Shown here one piece after another: positions 10,116 to 18,866 of a stretch of DNA of 64,000 nucleotides. Location of the stretch: assembly GCF_034351645.1 (NCBI RefSeq), contig NZ_CP133782.1:749001-813000 (forward strand). The letters run 5' to 3'. The position numbers and the translations under genes are program-made. This stretch comes from Pseudomonas sp. DC1.2 (lineage in GTDB: Bacteria; Pseudomonadota; Gammaproteobacteria; Pseudomonadales; Pseudomonadaceae). The notes below the pieces were generated by a model that did no database searches, had not been told where the DNA came from, and saw only the letters and a program-made list of their open reading frames with translations. How positions within the stretch are numbered: position 1 is the stretch's first letter; each line of letters opens with the position of its first letter.

Positions 10116-11039
10116 ATTGCTATACCTCAGAGGCCGAAAACCCGCCTCGCTAAGCCCTACCACTACAGACGTAACGGCATTTACTATCTCCGCCTTCGAG
10201 AAACAGGCAGCCTCACCCGCACCGTCTCCGTTTCCCTCAAGACAACCGATAGAAAGGCCGCTATGGACGCTTCACGACACCTCTCAGAAACCATCAGAGC
10301 ATTTCATCTGGATAATCCCGATGCTACTTGGCATCAACTGCGGGAAAATCTCATCTGGATCGCTGAGGGATTACTGTCGTCGGCACATGACGTGTATTCA
10401 CTGAGAATGTGGGGAGACCTGTACGAAGACGTAGCAATGAACCTCACCGAGATCGCCGCCACGATGCCTCTAAGTGTGAATCAGCACGAACACGTAGCCA
10501 AAGCGAGGCAAGTCATGAGCGCTGCACAGGTGCGCTTACAGGGTGACTCTGTGCCGCTCGTGAATATCATACGAGATCTTGAGAGCCGTACCGATCCCAC
10601 TTTGAAGCACGTGAGTGACGTGTCTCTGTCCTTATCTGTAAAGCGTCCCGCAATGACCTTTGAGGTTCTTTCAGGTCTCTATCTGGCGGATCGTGGGCAG
10701 GAACAGAAGCCTTCGACCTTGAAGGAAACCAAGTTGTGTCATGGAACGCTCTCCACGCACTTAGGTGACCTTGACCTGAGGAACCACTCAAGGGCTGACC
10801 TTGTGGCTCTGCGTGATCGACTGTCCGTAGGCCGGATGCCCTCTACCGTCAACAAGTTGATCGTTAAGTTGTCTGCTGTATTCGCTTGGGCTGTTGAGAA
10901 TGGTCATCTGACGAAAACCTATGACAAGCGGCTGAAGCTCACCAAGGGCCTCGAATCGACCCGCAAGGCGTTCTCTCAGGCTCAAGTCACCAAGCTGATG
11001 GATGGACTGGCCCCTATCAAACCGGACACCTGCACCCCG

Positions 11040-11912
11040 TTAAATTGATGCCGCTGCCAAACGCCTAAACTCCCGTGGTGAACGGTATTTCAGCGCGCTG
11101 TGCGGATGCTCCTCGTTGTAATGCTCAAAGGCAATCGTCAGGTTACGCAAGGCTGTTTCCCGGTCAGGTTTGGGCATGTGCGCGACGTAGTCGCGTTTCA
11201 TCGTTTTGACGAAGCTCTCGGCCATGCCGTTGCTCTGCGGGCTACGCACCGGTGTGGTCACCGGTTGCAAACCGATCTGTCGGGCAAACTGGCGTGTCTG
11301 TTCAGCGATGTAGGCCGAGCCATTGTCGCTCAGCCATTGCACCGGGGTGGCAGGCGCCTCTTCACCGAAGCGTTTTTCCACCGCCTCCAGCATCAGATCA
11401 CGGATATCGTCGCCGCTGTACCCGGTCGGGCTGGCCACCCAACCGATGGCTTCGCGGTCGCAGCAGTCCAGGGCAAAGGTCACGCTCAGCTTGGCGTTAT
11501 CATCACAGCGAAACTCAAACCCGTCCGAGCACCACCGGGTATCGCTGGTGGCCACGGCAATTCGGCCTTCGTGACGGCGTGCCACACCCGGTTGTTTAAT
11601 CCGTCGCTCCAGCAGCAACTGATGATCGCGCATGACGCGATAAACCCGCTTGACGTTGATCGGCGCCTGACTCTGCTTTTCACGCCGACGACGCAGCAAC
11701 CCCCACACACGGCGGTACCCGTAGCTGGGCAGTTCACTCACTTCAGCCTGAATTTCTTCGACCAGTGCGGCATCGTCCAGCGCAGGGCGACGCCGCTCGA
11801 CCTGAGCATTTGGGTTGAGTCGAACCGTCAATTGCGAGCGCGCTACACCGAGACTTTCACTGATCAGCTTCACTGGTCGTCCCCCGGCAACAAGGGTGAG
11901 TGCGCAATCCAT
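11040..11912 (-). CDS. IS2-like transposase OrfB (DDE catalytic part)
   Basis: This part of the transposase has the rve integrase core: HTH_21 motif [17 protein letters not shown], the aspartate in [10 protein letters not shown], the second aspartate in [14 protein letters not shown], and the glutamate in [14 protein letters not shown]. The end [16 protein letters not shown] is characteristic of IS2. The open frame extends upstream through orfA to 12092, as needed for a -1 frameshift fusion product; the start given here is the first plausible ATG after the overlap. About 290 residues. Confidence 0.88.
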   Translation of the reverse strand: MDCALTLVAGGRPVKLISESLGVARSQLTVRLNPNAQVERRRPALDDAALVEEIQAEVSELPSYGYRRVWGLLRRRREKQSQAPINVKRVYRVMRDHQLLLERRIKQPGVARRHEGRIAVATSDTRWCSDGFEFRCDDNAKLSVTFALDCCDREAIGWVASPTGYSGDDIRDLMLEAVEKRFGEEAPATPVQWLSDNGSAYIAEQTRQFARQIGLQPVTTPVRSPQSNGMAESFVKTMKRDYVAHMPKPDRETALRNLTIAFEHYNEEHPHSALKYRSPREFRRLAAASI

Positions 11913-12262
11913 TTTCGCGACCGAGCAATCTCCACAGCTTCCTGAAGGATCTCGACCTGCATGGTTTTCTTGCCAAGCATGCGCTGTAGCTCGCGGATCT
12001 GCTTGAGCGCATCGGCCAGCTCGGAAGCGGGCACCACGCTCTCCCCAGTACTGACAGCCGAGAGACTGCCGCTCTGATAGAGCTTGCGCCACTGAAACAA
12101 CTGGTTGGCATTCACGCCATTCTGTCGAGCCACCACCGAGACGCTTTGCCCCGGTTGCAGGCTCTCGCGAACCATGGCCAGTTTTTGCTCCGGGCTCCAG
12201 CGGCGACGCCGCTCCTGACCCAAAAGCTCCCCACCCTTATCGTTTCTATTAGTCATATACAC
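11870..12262 (-). CDS. IS2-like OrfA (helix-turn-helix transposase subunit)
   Basis: This 130-residue protein starts [11 protein letters not shown] and carries an IS3/IS911-type HTH ([20 protein letters not shown], then [19 protein letters not shown]) plus a leucine-rich helix ([12 protein letters not shown]). It overlaps orfB; an A-rich stretch (AAGAAAACC, or CGAAAATGG near 11910) could be the slippage site for OrfAB. Neighbouring integrase sequence shows it inserted recently enough to be intact. Confidence 0.88.
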   Translation of the reverse strand: MYMTNRNDKGGELLGQERRRRWSPEQKLAMVRESLQPGQSVSVVARQNGVNANQLFQWRKLYQSGSLSAVSTGESVVPASELADALKQIRELQRMLGKKTMQVEILQEAVEIARSRKWIAHSPLLPGDDQ

Positions 12263-12950
12263 AGTCGTTTGCCTATCCCTTATGTTAAGGGGGAAACGGT
12301 GTCCTGTCTTTCAGGGGGCTCGTCCAATGGACTACGCTAATAACCTCCCTGAGACCTCTTGGAAGCGCTGGTTGTTGAGCCTTGGGGTCATCACTGGTGG
12401 GCGACTTAACGAGATCTCACAGTTGAGCATCGGCGATGTCCAGACCCTTGAATCAGGTATCACCGTCATTCACATCAACGAGGTTGGTGAAGGCAAATCA
12501 ATTAAGAACAAGCGCAGTGAGAGGCTGGTGCCTTTGACTGATGGTGCCTATGGGTTCGACCTTGCAGCCTTCTTGCGGTATGTCGAGACCTGCAAGACCA
12601 GTGGGTCAGATGCACTGGCTCAGATTGGCTACAAAACAGCAGGAGAGTGGGCGAACCAACAGGCGATCCCTGCATCACTGGGAGACGACTATTCAAAGGG
12701 TCTGACGTTCCACTCCCTAAGGCACTCGCTGGCTTCCTTGATGCAGGCCAAAGGGGTTTCTACCACTCACGCTCAGGCCGTGATGGGGCACGCTTCAGGA
12801 ACCATTACGTTCGACACGTACGGCTCAGGGGTTCCCGTTGATGTGATCGCAGATATGCTTTGCGGATTGCTTGGTGGGCGCCTTGACGGCCGCCGAATCC
12901 ACTCTGTGCTTACTAACTAAACTCACTCACCAAAATTGAGAACCTGCCAA

Positions 12951-13238
12951 ATGGACAACACACAGAATCTGACGCTCGAGCTCGACTTGGAAAGCGGTAA
13001 ACGGATCAAGGTGCAGGTCACCAGCTATCATCTATCGCTCGCTGCGAAGCTGCACGTTGGTAGTGATGGCAAAATCTTCAAACTCGGTACATTCAAGATT
13101 AACAGCGCGCAATATCAAGAGTGGAAAGACATTACGAAAATCAAATATCGAATTGGTGAATGCGCTGTCCTGAGGGATCATTCACCTAAAGAGACACCTC
13201 GAACCATCACTTTTAAGGTTCGTCACGACTTCAGTTAA
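12951..13238 (+). CDS. Small hypothetical island protein
   Basis: This 95-residue ORF starts at an ATG 31 bases after the integrase stop. It is polar, begins MDNTQNLTLELDLESGKRIK, and has no transmembrane segment or motif I recognise. The alternation of charged and beta-prone residues suggests a small beta-rich domain. It lies on the integrase strand and could be co-transcribed with it. The function is unknown. The position next to the integrase is where excisionases often sit, but no HTH is visible, so I do not call it one. Confidence 0.5.
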   Translation: MDNTQNLTLELDLESGKRIKVQVTSYHLSLAAKLHVGSDGKIFKLGTFKINSAQYQEWKDITKIKYRIGECAVLRDHSPKETPRTITFKVRHDFS

Positions 13239-13254
13239 TTAACTTCATGGGCAT

Positions 13255-13718
13255 CAGGTAGCAGCGCTACTGCTGAACTCGATGTCCTCGCAGGCCACTC
13301 GGAACACGACTTGTTGTTCGTTGCGACCCAAGTGGCCTGAGCGGCTGGCTTGAAGAATCCGAGCCAATCCATCACACAACCACGGCCACCGGGGGACAGG
13401 CGTAAAGCTTCGGGTTCAGGACATTGCGTCCCTACATGATTTATGCAGGACCGGGCACAAGATCAAATCCAACTCATGGTTGTTTAATGAGGCCCGGTGC
13501 TATGACTTGCTCTTGCGGGGCCATGCCCCTCAGTCCGAACCTTCTGCAAGTAGGTCACAGAGGAAGTCCTCCCGACCATCCGCAAGACCGGCAAGTACAA
13601 CGCTGAGGAATCCACCGACCCTATCGCTCAAGGCGTTGCTGTGGCGATTCTGGAAATTCAGCAGGGGTGTGGCCTTGCAGATTTCAAGCAGCACCGTTGT
13701 TCTGATGGCGTGATTTAA
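13255..13718 (+). pseudogene. BRO-N domain antirepressor-like gene, decayed
   Basis: Pieces of one BRO-N protein can be read across frames: HDLLFVATQVA, a TGA, AAGLKNPSQSIT; then IKSNSWLFNEARCYDLLLRG and HAPQSEPF; then a TAG in place of the conserved tryptophan, followed by VTEEVLPTIRKTGKYN and a tail ending QHRCSDGVI. At least two nonsense codons and one or two frameshifts are present. BRO-N proteins are phage and prophage regulators, usually antirepressors. The stop codon overlaps the first phage-promoter-like motif. Confidence 0.7.
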
Positions 13719-13739
13719 AAAACCTCACCTACACCGAGG
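13713..13739 (+). promoter_or_regulatory. T7-like phage promoter motif, copy 1
   Basis: TTTAAAAAACCTCACCTAC is followed by ACCGAGG. The AAAACC-CTCAC core resembles the promoter I recall for the T7-like Pseudomonas phage gh-1 (TAAAAACCCTCACT) and the CTCACTATA block of T7. It lies about 45 bases upstream of the TTG start of the 13780 gene and points at it. Promoter activity is inferred. Confidence 0.5.
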
Positions 13740-13779
13740 CGGACACATCCCGTGTTCCCGGTGCCTGAGGAAGCCACAA

Positions 13780-14278
13780 TTGAGCAACGTTTTAGATCTA
13801 TCACCCATCACGGCCTCCAACAAACGGGGCCGGCCACCGAAGTCCTTCGCTAATCCCCTTTTTTCCTATGTTGGTTCGACGACCCGTTACGGCCGTTATC
13901 CTGCTTTCGCCTTGGATATTCTTGAAGGTGTCGCACGGCTGGACTGGCATGATCGGCCGATTGGAACTGGTGGTAAATCCACACCGCTATCTGTTCGGAA
14001 CATCGCGATCATCCTTGAGTGCCTCGAAAGGGTGACAGTGGAATCGGTTGGGGGAAGTTCTTCGGATAGCAGAGCGGCACGCAAGGAGATACGTAAAGGC
14101 CATCGAGATGATTATCCCGTACGTGATGAAGGCGAGACCCTCGTCACCTGTCCATGAGATGAACGACACCCATGAGGCCGCGAGTCACGAGTGGGAAGAC
14201 ATTGACGAACTGACGAAGCTGACAGCTATTGAATTGGCCAAATTGCACCATGACCTCCGGACGTTTGGCCCGGATTGA
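13780..14278 (+). pseudogene. Conserved island protein of unknown function, one-base frameshift
   Basis: The gene starts at a TTG preceded by TGAGGAAG. Residues begin LSNVLDLSPITASNKRGRPP and run to IILECLERVTVESV in one frame; the sequence then continues as GEVLRIAERHARRYVKAIEM to HHDLRTFGPD in another. The switch falls in a run of five G at 14050-14054, and removing one G gives a single 165-residue protein. The GRPPK patch near the N-terminus and the ERHARRYVKAIE helix suggest nucleic-acid binding. I recall similar small proteins in Pseudomonas integrative elements but cannot name a function. It lies under phage-promoter motif copy 1. Confidence 0.55.
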
Positions 14279-14292
14279 ATTACGGCCGCATG

Positions 14293-14319
14293 TATAAGAA
14301 ACCCTCACCTACACCCGAT
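14293..14319 (+). promoter_or_regulatory. T7-like phage promoter motif, copy 2
   Basis: TATAAGAAACCCTCACCTAC then ACCCGAT. It shares AAACC(C)TCACCTACACC with copy 1 and is placed just after the 13780 gene, pointing into the 14320-14830 region with its inverted repeat and the KilA-N-like ORF. Confidence 0.5.
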
Positions 14320-14571
14320 GGTCACCAGCGATCCACAGCGGTGGACTCACGATATTGTTCTTTTCATCTACTCACTTCGTTTTCTCTCAACGAGTCCTTT
14401 AAGTAGGGGGGGGACTGGTCTTCCGACCCAGATTCCCATCCCTTTAAGGAGATCGTTGCGATCTGGGGCCCTCGTCGAGGCCCTGCATGTCGGGTCAGAT
14501 TCAATACCCCCACCTTTACCGGACATCCTGGACACCTCAATGGCCAGTCGCATGGTCACCACCGAAGTTCG

Positions 14572-14658
14572 TTTAGTTTGCCTCCTTGCTACTGCCTGAT
14601 AGCCCTCATCGTGGGTCTTAGGGTCGGGCCGTGGATGCGAACAAGGCGGCAAACTAAA
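14572..14658. repeat. Long inverted repeat (17-bp arms, 53-bp loop)
   Basis: The left arm TTTAGTTTGCCTCCTTG (14572-14588) pairs with the right arm CAAGGCGGCAAACTAAA (14642-14658), with a single mismatch. It lies in the stretch between phage-promoter copy 2 and the KilA-N-like ORF, 12 bases before that ORF's ATG; a purine-rich ribosome site (AAAGGAAA) follows the right arm. It could be an RNA hairpin controlling that ORF, a structured RNA, or an old element end. Confidence 0.55.
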
Positions 14659-14670
14659 GGAAATACGATA

Positions 14671-14829
14671 ATGGACATCAAGCATAAACACGCGGGCCAC
14701 GTAATCATCATCGATGGTCAAGCCTTCAAGGCTAACGACTCCGGGGAGTGGGATCTGACCGACATTTGGAAGACCCTGAAGGGCATCCGTGAGGATGTAG
14801 CTAAGCGTGCCCCGGTACGTGGGAACTAA
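14671..14829 (+). CDS. Short KilA-N-like N-terminal fragment
   Basis: This 52-residue ORF begins MDIKHKHAGHVIIIDGQAFK and continues WDLTDIWKTLKG. The IIIDG...DLTDIWK pattern resembles the start of KilA-N DNA-binding domains of phage antirepressors, but the rest of that roughly 110-residue domain is absent. It may be a truncated gene or a very short derivative. An AAAGGAAA ribosome site lies 8-10 bases upstream. Confidence in translation is moderate, in function low. Confidence 0.4.
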   Translation: MDIKHKHAGHVIIIDGQAFKANDSGEWDLTDIWKTLKGIREDVAKRAPVRGN

Positions 14830-15058
14830 ACGGCTGAAGGCAAGCGATTGAGCAACAGCGGAAAATCCGCTAATGCAAAGGCAGGGACTGAGAATCACAC
14901 GATGGCTGAGTACTTGTATTCTGTGAGGCTAATACTCTAAGCAAAATCTCCAAGGTGAAGCAATGATATCTTCTTTTGTTGTAGATAACGCTGGCGAACT
15001 ATGAGGGGCACGATGGATTGTCTCCAGAGCTGTACACTCTGCCTAAATTTCCGTGTGT

Positions 15059-16648
15059 TTAAATATAGTCTTTTCTATGTATTATATTTTGAATGTATAG
15101 TTCGTCTGGATTGCTCTCTTGATTTCCTTTTTCTCTCACGCAGAATACAAAAGAGAATATTGCTGATCTTGTAATTTGAAGTAGTTGCTCGAGGTGTTCT
15201 ATGAACTCCATCTCGCTAATCATGATTACCTTGTTGTTCATTTTGTGTGAGCCATAAAGATCGTTAGGTATTTGCTGTTCGTGGATTACGACGAACTTGT
15301 GTTCTAAGTCATTTCGCCATTGTTTGAAGAAGGCCAGTTCGCCATCCTTTCGTTCATTTAGGTCTGTAGCTAAGCTATATAGAGCGAGGAGTCCCGGTGT
15401 TTTTATTTTTTCGAATATTTCTCTTCGTCCCCCTTGGTCAAGCTGCCAGAATCCTTGAAAGTAGATGCTCCCATTTGATGGTGGAACGTCATAAAGGTCG
15501 CAAATTGCTGCGGCTATTTTATCCAAGATGCCAAAGCAAAGCCTAAATGCCGTTCGGAGTTTTTCTATGTTTAATCCAAGTAGTTCGTCATTAAATAATT
15601 CGGAATAGCAAGACTCATGCATGCTTTCTTCGTCAGTTTTTTCATGCAGGTATTCGTAATAGAACCGTCTTGCCAGAGAGAACTCTGATTTAAGTCGGTT
15701 AAGGACCATTTCCATTGCAGGGACGAAGCTCCCATTGACTCCTGATCCGGTAGGAATTGTGAGGTTATCCCTTGCGCTTCCTGAGCAAGCACAATAAAGA
15801 CCATGTTCTGATAGGGACAGGTGTTTTATTAGAACCATTTTTCTGAAATCGCTGAGACTATCAAATTCTTTGCGAGTTTCATGATCTTCTGTTTCACGAT
15901 CTAAGATTTCAACGTCTGCTTCGGCACAGGTCTCTACGATCTTCTCTTCAAGATGCTCGACGTAACGTTGATATTGCTCCCGCCATAACGGAGGAATCTC
16001 TCGTGACGAAGTGACTCTCTCATAACCCGCTTTTATCTCGTGCATCATTTGTAACGAAAAAGACCCTGAAACCTGATTAAGGATTTTCAGTGTTTCAGAG
16101 CGGTTTATCCAAGCCTGCGGGATATCTAAACTGAGCTGGTTTACTCGGTCGTAGAAATACAATGACTCACTAAGGCGAAACTGTCGCTTCAATATGTTTG
16201 CAAGGTTGACCAGTGTCTGGGGAGGTGTGGGCTCGCCGTTTTTTCTGTGAGTTTTTACAGATTTCCACAGTAGTGATTTTATTTCTATTAATTGCTCAAT
16301 TGACTCGAAGGTGTGATTGAATGGGTTGCTTTCTTTTATAAGATTTGTTTTTGCGTTGCTTAGATTGTAGTAGTATTCGGCTTCTCCAGATATTGCCATG
16401 AAGGCACTTTTGTTTTCTTCAATTAAATTTAGCCCCATTTCTGATGATCGTTCGTTTCCAGCCATTCCTCCGATATCGATGAATAGCCCAGAGATGTTGA
16501 ATAGGAACCTGTCTCTAAGCTCTTTGTTCGATATGAGCTCAATTTCTTTAAGTAGGTCCACTGACCCCGAGAAAGCTTCTGAGAACTCCCCAGCGTCAAC
16601 GCGCCTCGTTAAGTTAATAAGTGTGTCGTTTATTGATTTTGCTTCCAT
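15059..16648 (-). CDS. TPR-containing protein with LA2681-like HEPN domain (candidate defence RNase)
   Basis: This 529-residue protein is coded by AT-rich DNA unlike the host. The N-terminal part is all helical and repetitive (LVNLANILKRQFRLSESLYF is TPR-like, about residues 20-230). The C-terminal part (about 260-510) looks like the LA2681-type HEPN domain, with the RNase motif R-x4-H in WRNDLEHKF near residue 445. HEPN domains of this kind are ribonucleases used in abortive infection, and the family is typically found in mobile or defence loci. It starts at the ATG at 16648 and stands alone on the minus strand with no antitoxin beside it. The defence role is inferred from domain and context. 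Confidence 0.6.
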   Translation of the reverse strand: MEAKSINDTLINLTRRVDAGEFSEAFSGSVDLLKEIELISNKELRDRFLFNISGLFIDIGGMAGNERSSEMGLNLIEENKSAFMAISGEAEYYYNLSNAKTNLIKESNPFNHTFESIEQLIEIKSLLWKSVKTHRKNGEPTPPQTLVNLANILKRQFRLSESLYFYDRVNQLSLDIPQAWINRSETLKILNQVSGSFSLQMMHEIKAGYERVTSSREIPPLWREQYQRYVEHLEEKIVETCAEADVEILDRETEDHETRKEFDSLSDFRKMVLIKHLSLSEHGLYCACSGSARDNLTIPTGSGVNGSFVPAMEMVLNRLKSEFSLARRFYYEYLHEKTDEESMHESCYSELFNDELLGLNIEKLRTAFRLCFGILDKIAAAICDLYDVPPSNGSIYFQGFWQLDQGGRREIFEKIKTPGLLALYSLATDLNERKDGELAFFKQWRNDLEHKFVVIHEQQIPNDLYGSHKMNNKVIMISEMEFIEHLEQLLQITRSAIFSFVFCVREKGNQESNPDELYIQNIIHRKDYI

Positions 16649-16878
16649 GTAATTAGTCTCCGGTAGCCGTGGTTAGGGTTTTAAGAGATAAGGCCCTACA
16701 AGAACGGAAAAACTCAGAAACGTCACCTCAGTTAAGTCATGAAGCGTAGTTCCATCCTTCCGGTGTTGCTGCAAAAACTTCAGCTATTGCCGTTTGCGGT
16801 GATGTCGCCGTTAGGTTGTCGTCTGCCTTCTGCTCTGTGGCTGTGGTGGTTAACTTGTCGTGGCGCTTGCAGGTCGCC

Positions 16879-17289
16879 TTAGGGGCGGAAAGGATCTGCA
16901 TCACCCTCACACGCCTTCAAGCGGGCAATAACGTTAGGAGAGGTTTTAGCGGTATCGATGCGACCTGTTTCATTGAGGTAGATGTCTAACGCGCTGCCCC
17001 ATTTTGGCGTGATGTCGATGCACCTCCGAAGCCCCTTATCGGTCCACCAATCGAACATCATAAAGAATTTCTCATTGGGGAAAATATGCCCAGTATCAAA
17101 TGTGGCTTGCCCCGGAAGCATCCTTTCCTTATGGATATTATGCTGCGTGTTCCAAATCAGTCGAAGCTCATCTGTGCCCTCTTTGGAGTAGTGGACACGC
17201 ACGACAGGGGTCGCCACGTACCAGAAAAGCACTGGGAAAATAATGAGTGACCCAATAACATATCGGGCCTTAATATTTCTCGCATACAT
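16879..17289 (-). CDS. Candidate immunity protein for the PAAR toxin
   Basis: This 136-residue protein starts MYARNIKARYVIGSLIIFPV, has one N-terminal membrane segment (about residues 10-32) and a soluble domain predicted to face the periplasm, with DWWTDKGLRRCIDITPKWG and a C-terminal cysteine. The ATG lies inside the 3' end of the toxin gene, overlapping it by 20 bases, the classic effector-immunity arrangement. I do not recognise its family. Membrane anchoring suggests that protection is needed at or outside the inner membrane. Confidence 0.6.
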   Translation of the reverse strand: MYARNIKARYVIGSLIIFPVLFWYVATPVVRVHYSKEGTDELRLIWNTQHNIHKERMLPGQATFDTGHIFPNEKFFMMFDWWTDKGLRRCIDITPKWGSALDIYLNETGRIDTAKTSPNVIARLKACEGDADPFRP

Positions 17290-18433
17290 GAATACGGACC
17301 CCCTCTCCCCATCCTTCCGGTGCGACTGCAAGCACTGCGTCCATGATTGCTTGTGGCGGGACGCCCCCAAGTGGGTAATCGTTGAAGAGTTTGATGCCGA
17401 TACTAATTGAAAGTCGATCAGGGACGTCATCCCAGGCTCTCAGGCCTTCTACGCCTTCTGTGGCATGAGGCCCTTGGAGCCTTTGCTCATCTTTTGCGAC
17501 AAATATCTGCTCCTCCCACCGTCGAAGTTGGTCTGAAACAATTTGCTCGGCCCCAGCGCCATCCAGAAGGACGCCTTCAGTGAGTCCGCCAGCCATGCCC
17601 ACATAGCCATAGTGGATGTTCGACCAAATATCATAGAAGTAGTCGTACTTGCCTTGCCTATGGTGATACCTACCAAACTTCGCATGGATCTTTGGCTTGT
17701 GGTCCCAAACTCGGTTCTGACCTACTCGTTCAGTCCAAAGAGCCATCGCAGTCGCGCCATTGGCCGCACCAATAGCTTGAGGGCTGGTCGCACCAATTTG
17801 AGCATACCAAGGTAGCTCCATTTGCTTGCGGGTCTCCTCCGCAACGTCATAGCTGAGCAGTTCTTTCATCTTTAAGACCGAGGAGTCGTGAATATTGCGA
17901 TTCATCTCGTCCGCAATGTAGTCCGCCAGCTTCGCCATCATATTCGGGTGAGTACAACCTTCAGGCCCATCGTTCTCCTCGAGCTTATCCTCAGGCTCCT
18001 TACGGGCTGCGTTAGGGTCCACCAAAGCGTTCGCCGCCAAGGCTTTCTCCTTGAGATTCGGATCGGCCAACAAGGTCGCCATCTTCTCATCGTCCACGGA
18101 ACCGTCTGGCCGGAAGGCTCCCAGCGCCATAAAGTTGATGATGGTTGCACCACCAGCGTCACCCATGACGAAGCCACCACCAACATCGCCTGAGCCCGTG
18201 ATGATTGTCCCGCCGTGACTGGTAGGACTCCCTAAGTGGGCCATAGGACGGCCATTCACCTGTATAGAGGGAAACCCTGTAGTGATGACTGCACCACACC
18301 CACAGGTATCACCAACGCGAGCAGAGCCCATAAAATTGATATTTACGTCACCACTCGCAGAAGCAATAGGGGTAGTGCCGTGCCCCGGCAATGGGCAGAC
18401 GTGTTTGTCGCCCAGTCGAGCAGAAGAAATCAT
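17270..18433 (-). CDS. PAAR-domain protein with C-terminal polymorphic toxin (type 44-like), T6SS effector
   Basis: This 387-residue protein has an N-terminal PAAR domain (about residues 1-95: ARLGDKHVCPLPGHGTTPI, the glycine-rich ARVGDTCGCGAVITTG and MAHLGSPTSHGGTIITGSGD), a charged linker, and a C-terminal domain (about 230-370) with VWDHKP, YDIWSNIHYGYVGMAGGL and LLDGAGAEQ. This pattern matches what I recall of polymorphic toxin type 44 domains. PAAR proteins tip the VgrG spike of type VI secretion systems, so the toxin is probably delivered into competitors. No vgrG or tssB/C is in the window. The next gene is the likely immunity gene. Type-44 assignment is from memory and moderately sure. 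Confidence 0.75.
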   Translation of the reverse strand: MISSARLGDKHVCPLPGHGTTPIASASGDVNINFMGSARVGDTCGCGAVITTGFPSIQVNGRPMAHLGSPTSHGGTIITGSGDVGGGFVMGDAGGATIINFMALGAFRPDGSVDDEKMATLLADPNLKEKALAANALVDPNAARKEPEDKLEENDGPEGCTHPNMMAKLADYIADEMNRNIHDSSVLKMKELLSYDVAEETRKQMELPWYAQIGATSPQAIGAANGATAMALWTERVGQNRVWDHKPKIHAKFGRYHHRQGKYDYFYDIWSNIHYGYVGMAGGLTEGVLLDGAGAEQIVSDQLRRWEEQIFVAKDEQRLQGPHATEGVEGLRAWDDVPDRLSISIGIKLFNDYPLGGVPPQAIMDAVLAVAPEGWGEGVRIHVCEKY

Positions 18434-18684
18434 CGAACATCGTCCTTGCGTTTTTCGTCCATAGACAATAACCAGCCTTCGAGCTGGCGCGTGGCAGGCT
18501 ACCGGAATTGCAGAGGACGGTCTGTAGGAAAAGTCTCAATCTCGAACAGTGGGAGCTGCGAAGAATCCCTCTGAGCGGAGACACAATAGAAAACCGAGGG
18601 GGAGGTCCACGGTGGCGAATATGTCTACTATCCACGCTGCTACGGATGTGACTGGGCAGGGATATCTGGTCACTTCCAGCACTC

Positions 18685-18719
18685 ATTTAAAAACACCCAC
18701 TATAAGCAGAGGGGGACTT
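18685..18719 (+). promoter_or_regulatory. T7-like phage promoter motif, copy 3
   Basis: ATTTAAAAACACCCACTATA then AGCAGAGGGGGACTT. It shares CACTATAAGCA-AGG-GACTTAA with copy 4, 79 bp downstream, and keeps the ACTATA block typical of T7-family promoters. It points right, away from the toxin gene and towards the 57-codon ORF at 18900. Confidence 0.5.
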
Positions 18720-18763
18720 AAAGGTATCTCTGTTAGGTCTTCGTCTGCGCAATCACTGGTGAA

Positions 18764-18798
18764 GCCAAAACCCCTCACTATAAGCATAGGAGACTTAA
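18764..18798 (+). promoter_or_regulatory. T7-like phage promoter motif, copy 4
   Basis: AGCCAAAACCCCTCACTATA then AGCATAGGAGACTTA. Of the copies this is the closest to T7-family promoters, containing the exact block CTCACTATA preceded by AAAACCC as in the gh-1 phage consensus I recall. It is spaced 79 bp from copy 3 in the same orientation. Confidence 0.55.
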
Positions 18799-18866
18799 GG
18801 TTACTCAAACAGCCTTACTCTTTAAGGCCATTCACTGATGCCTCTGTGGTGATGAATATCATTGAC

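Larger units (their letters stand above)
11024..12304 (-). mobile_element. IS3-family, IS2-group insertion sequence in the integrase gene
   Basis: The element is about 1,281 bp, with imperfect terminal inverted repeats: GGACACC followed by CCCC and TTAA at the left end, and the complement GGTGTCC at the right. It contains overlapping orfA and orfB of the IS2 type on the minus strand. No target duplication is visible (AAACC on the left, TGTCT on the right). Removing exactly 11024-12304 restores the integrase frame, which supports these ends. Confidence 0.85.
10068..12920 (+). pseudogene. Tyrosine-recombinase integrase, interrupted by an IS2-like element
   Basis: The 5' part (10068-11023) gives an N-terminal arm/core-binding region including YHYRRNGIYYLRLR, the DUF6538-like start common in Pseudomonas island integrases. 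The 3' part (12305-12920) gives the catalytic domain with all active residues: R in TGGRLNEIS, HxxR in FHSLRHSLAS, H in MGHASG and Y in FDTYGSG. Joining 11023 to 12305 restores one continuous frame of about 523 residues. The IS lies between the arm and catalytic domains, so the gene is broken and the island should be unable to excise on its own. Confidence 0.9.

Noticed and set aside
14368..14898. Minus-strand ORF of 176 codons in the island
   Set aside because: It crosses the inverted repeat and the KilA-N-like ORF, has no ribosome site and no recognisable motif.
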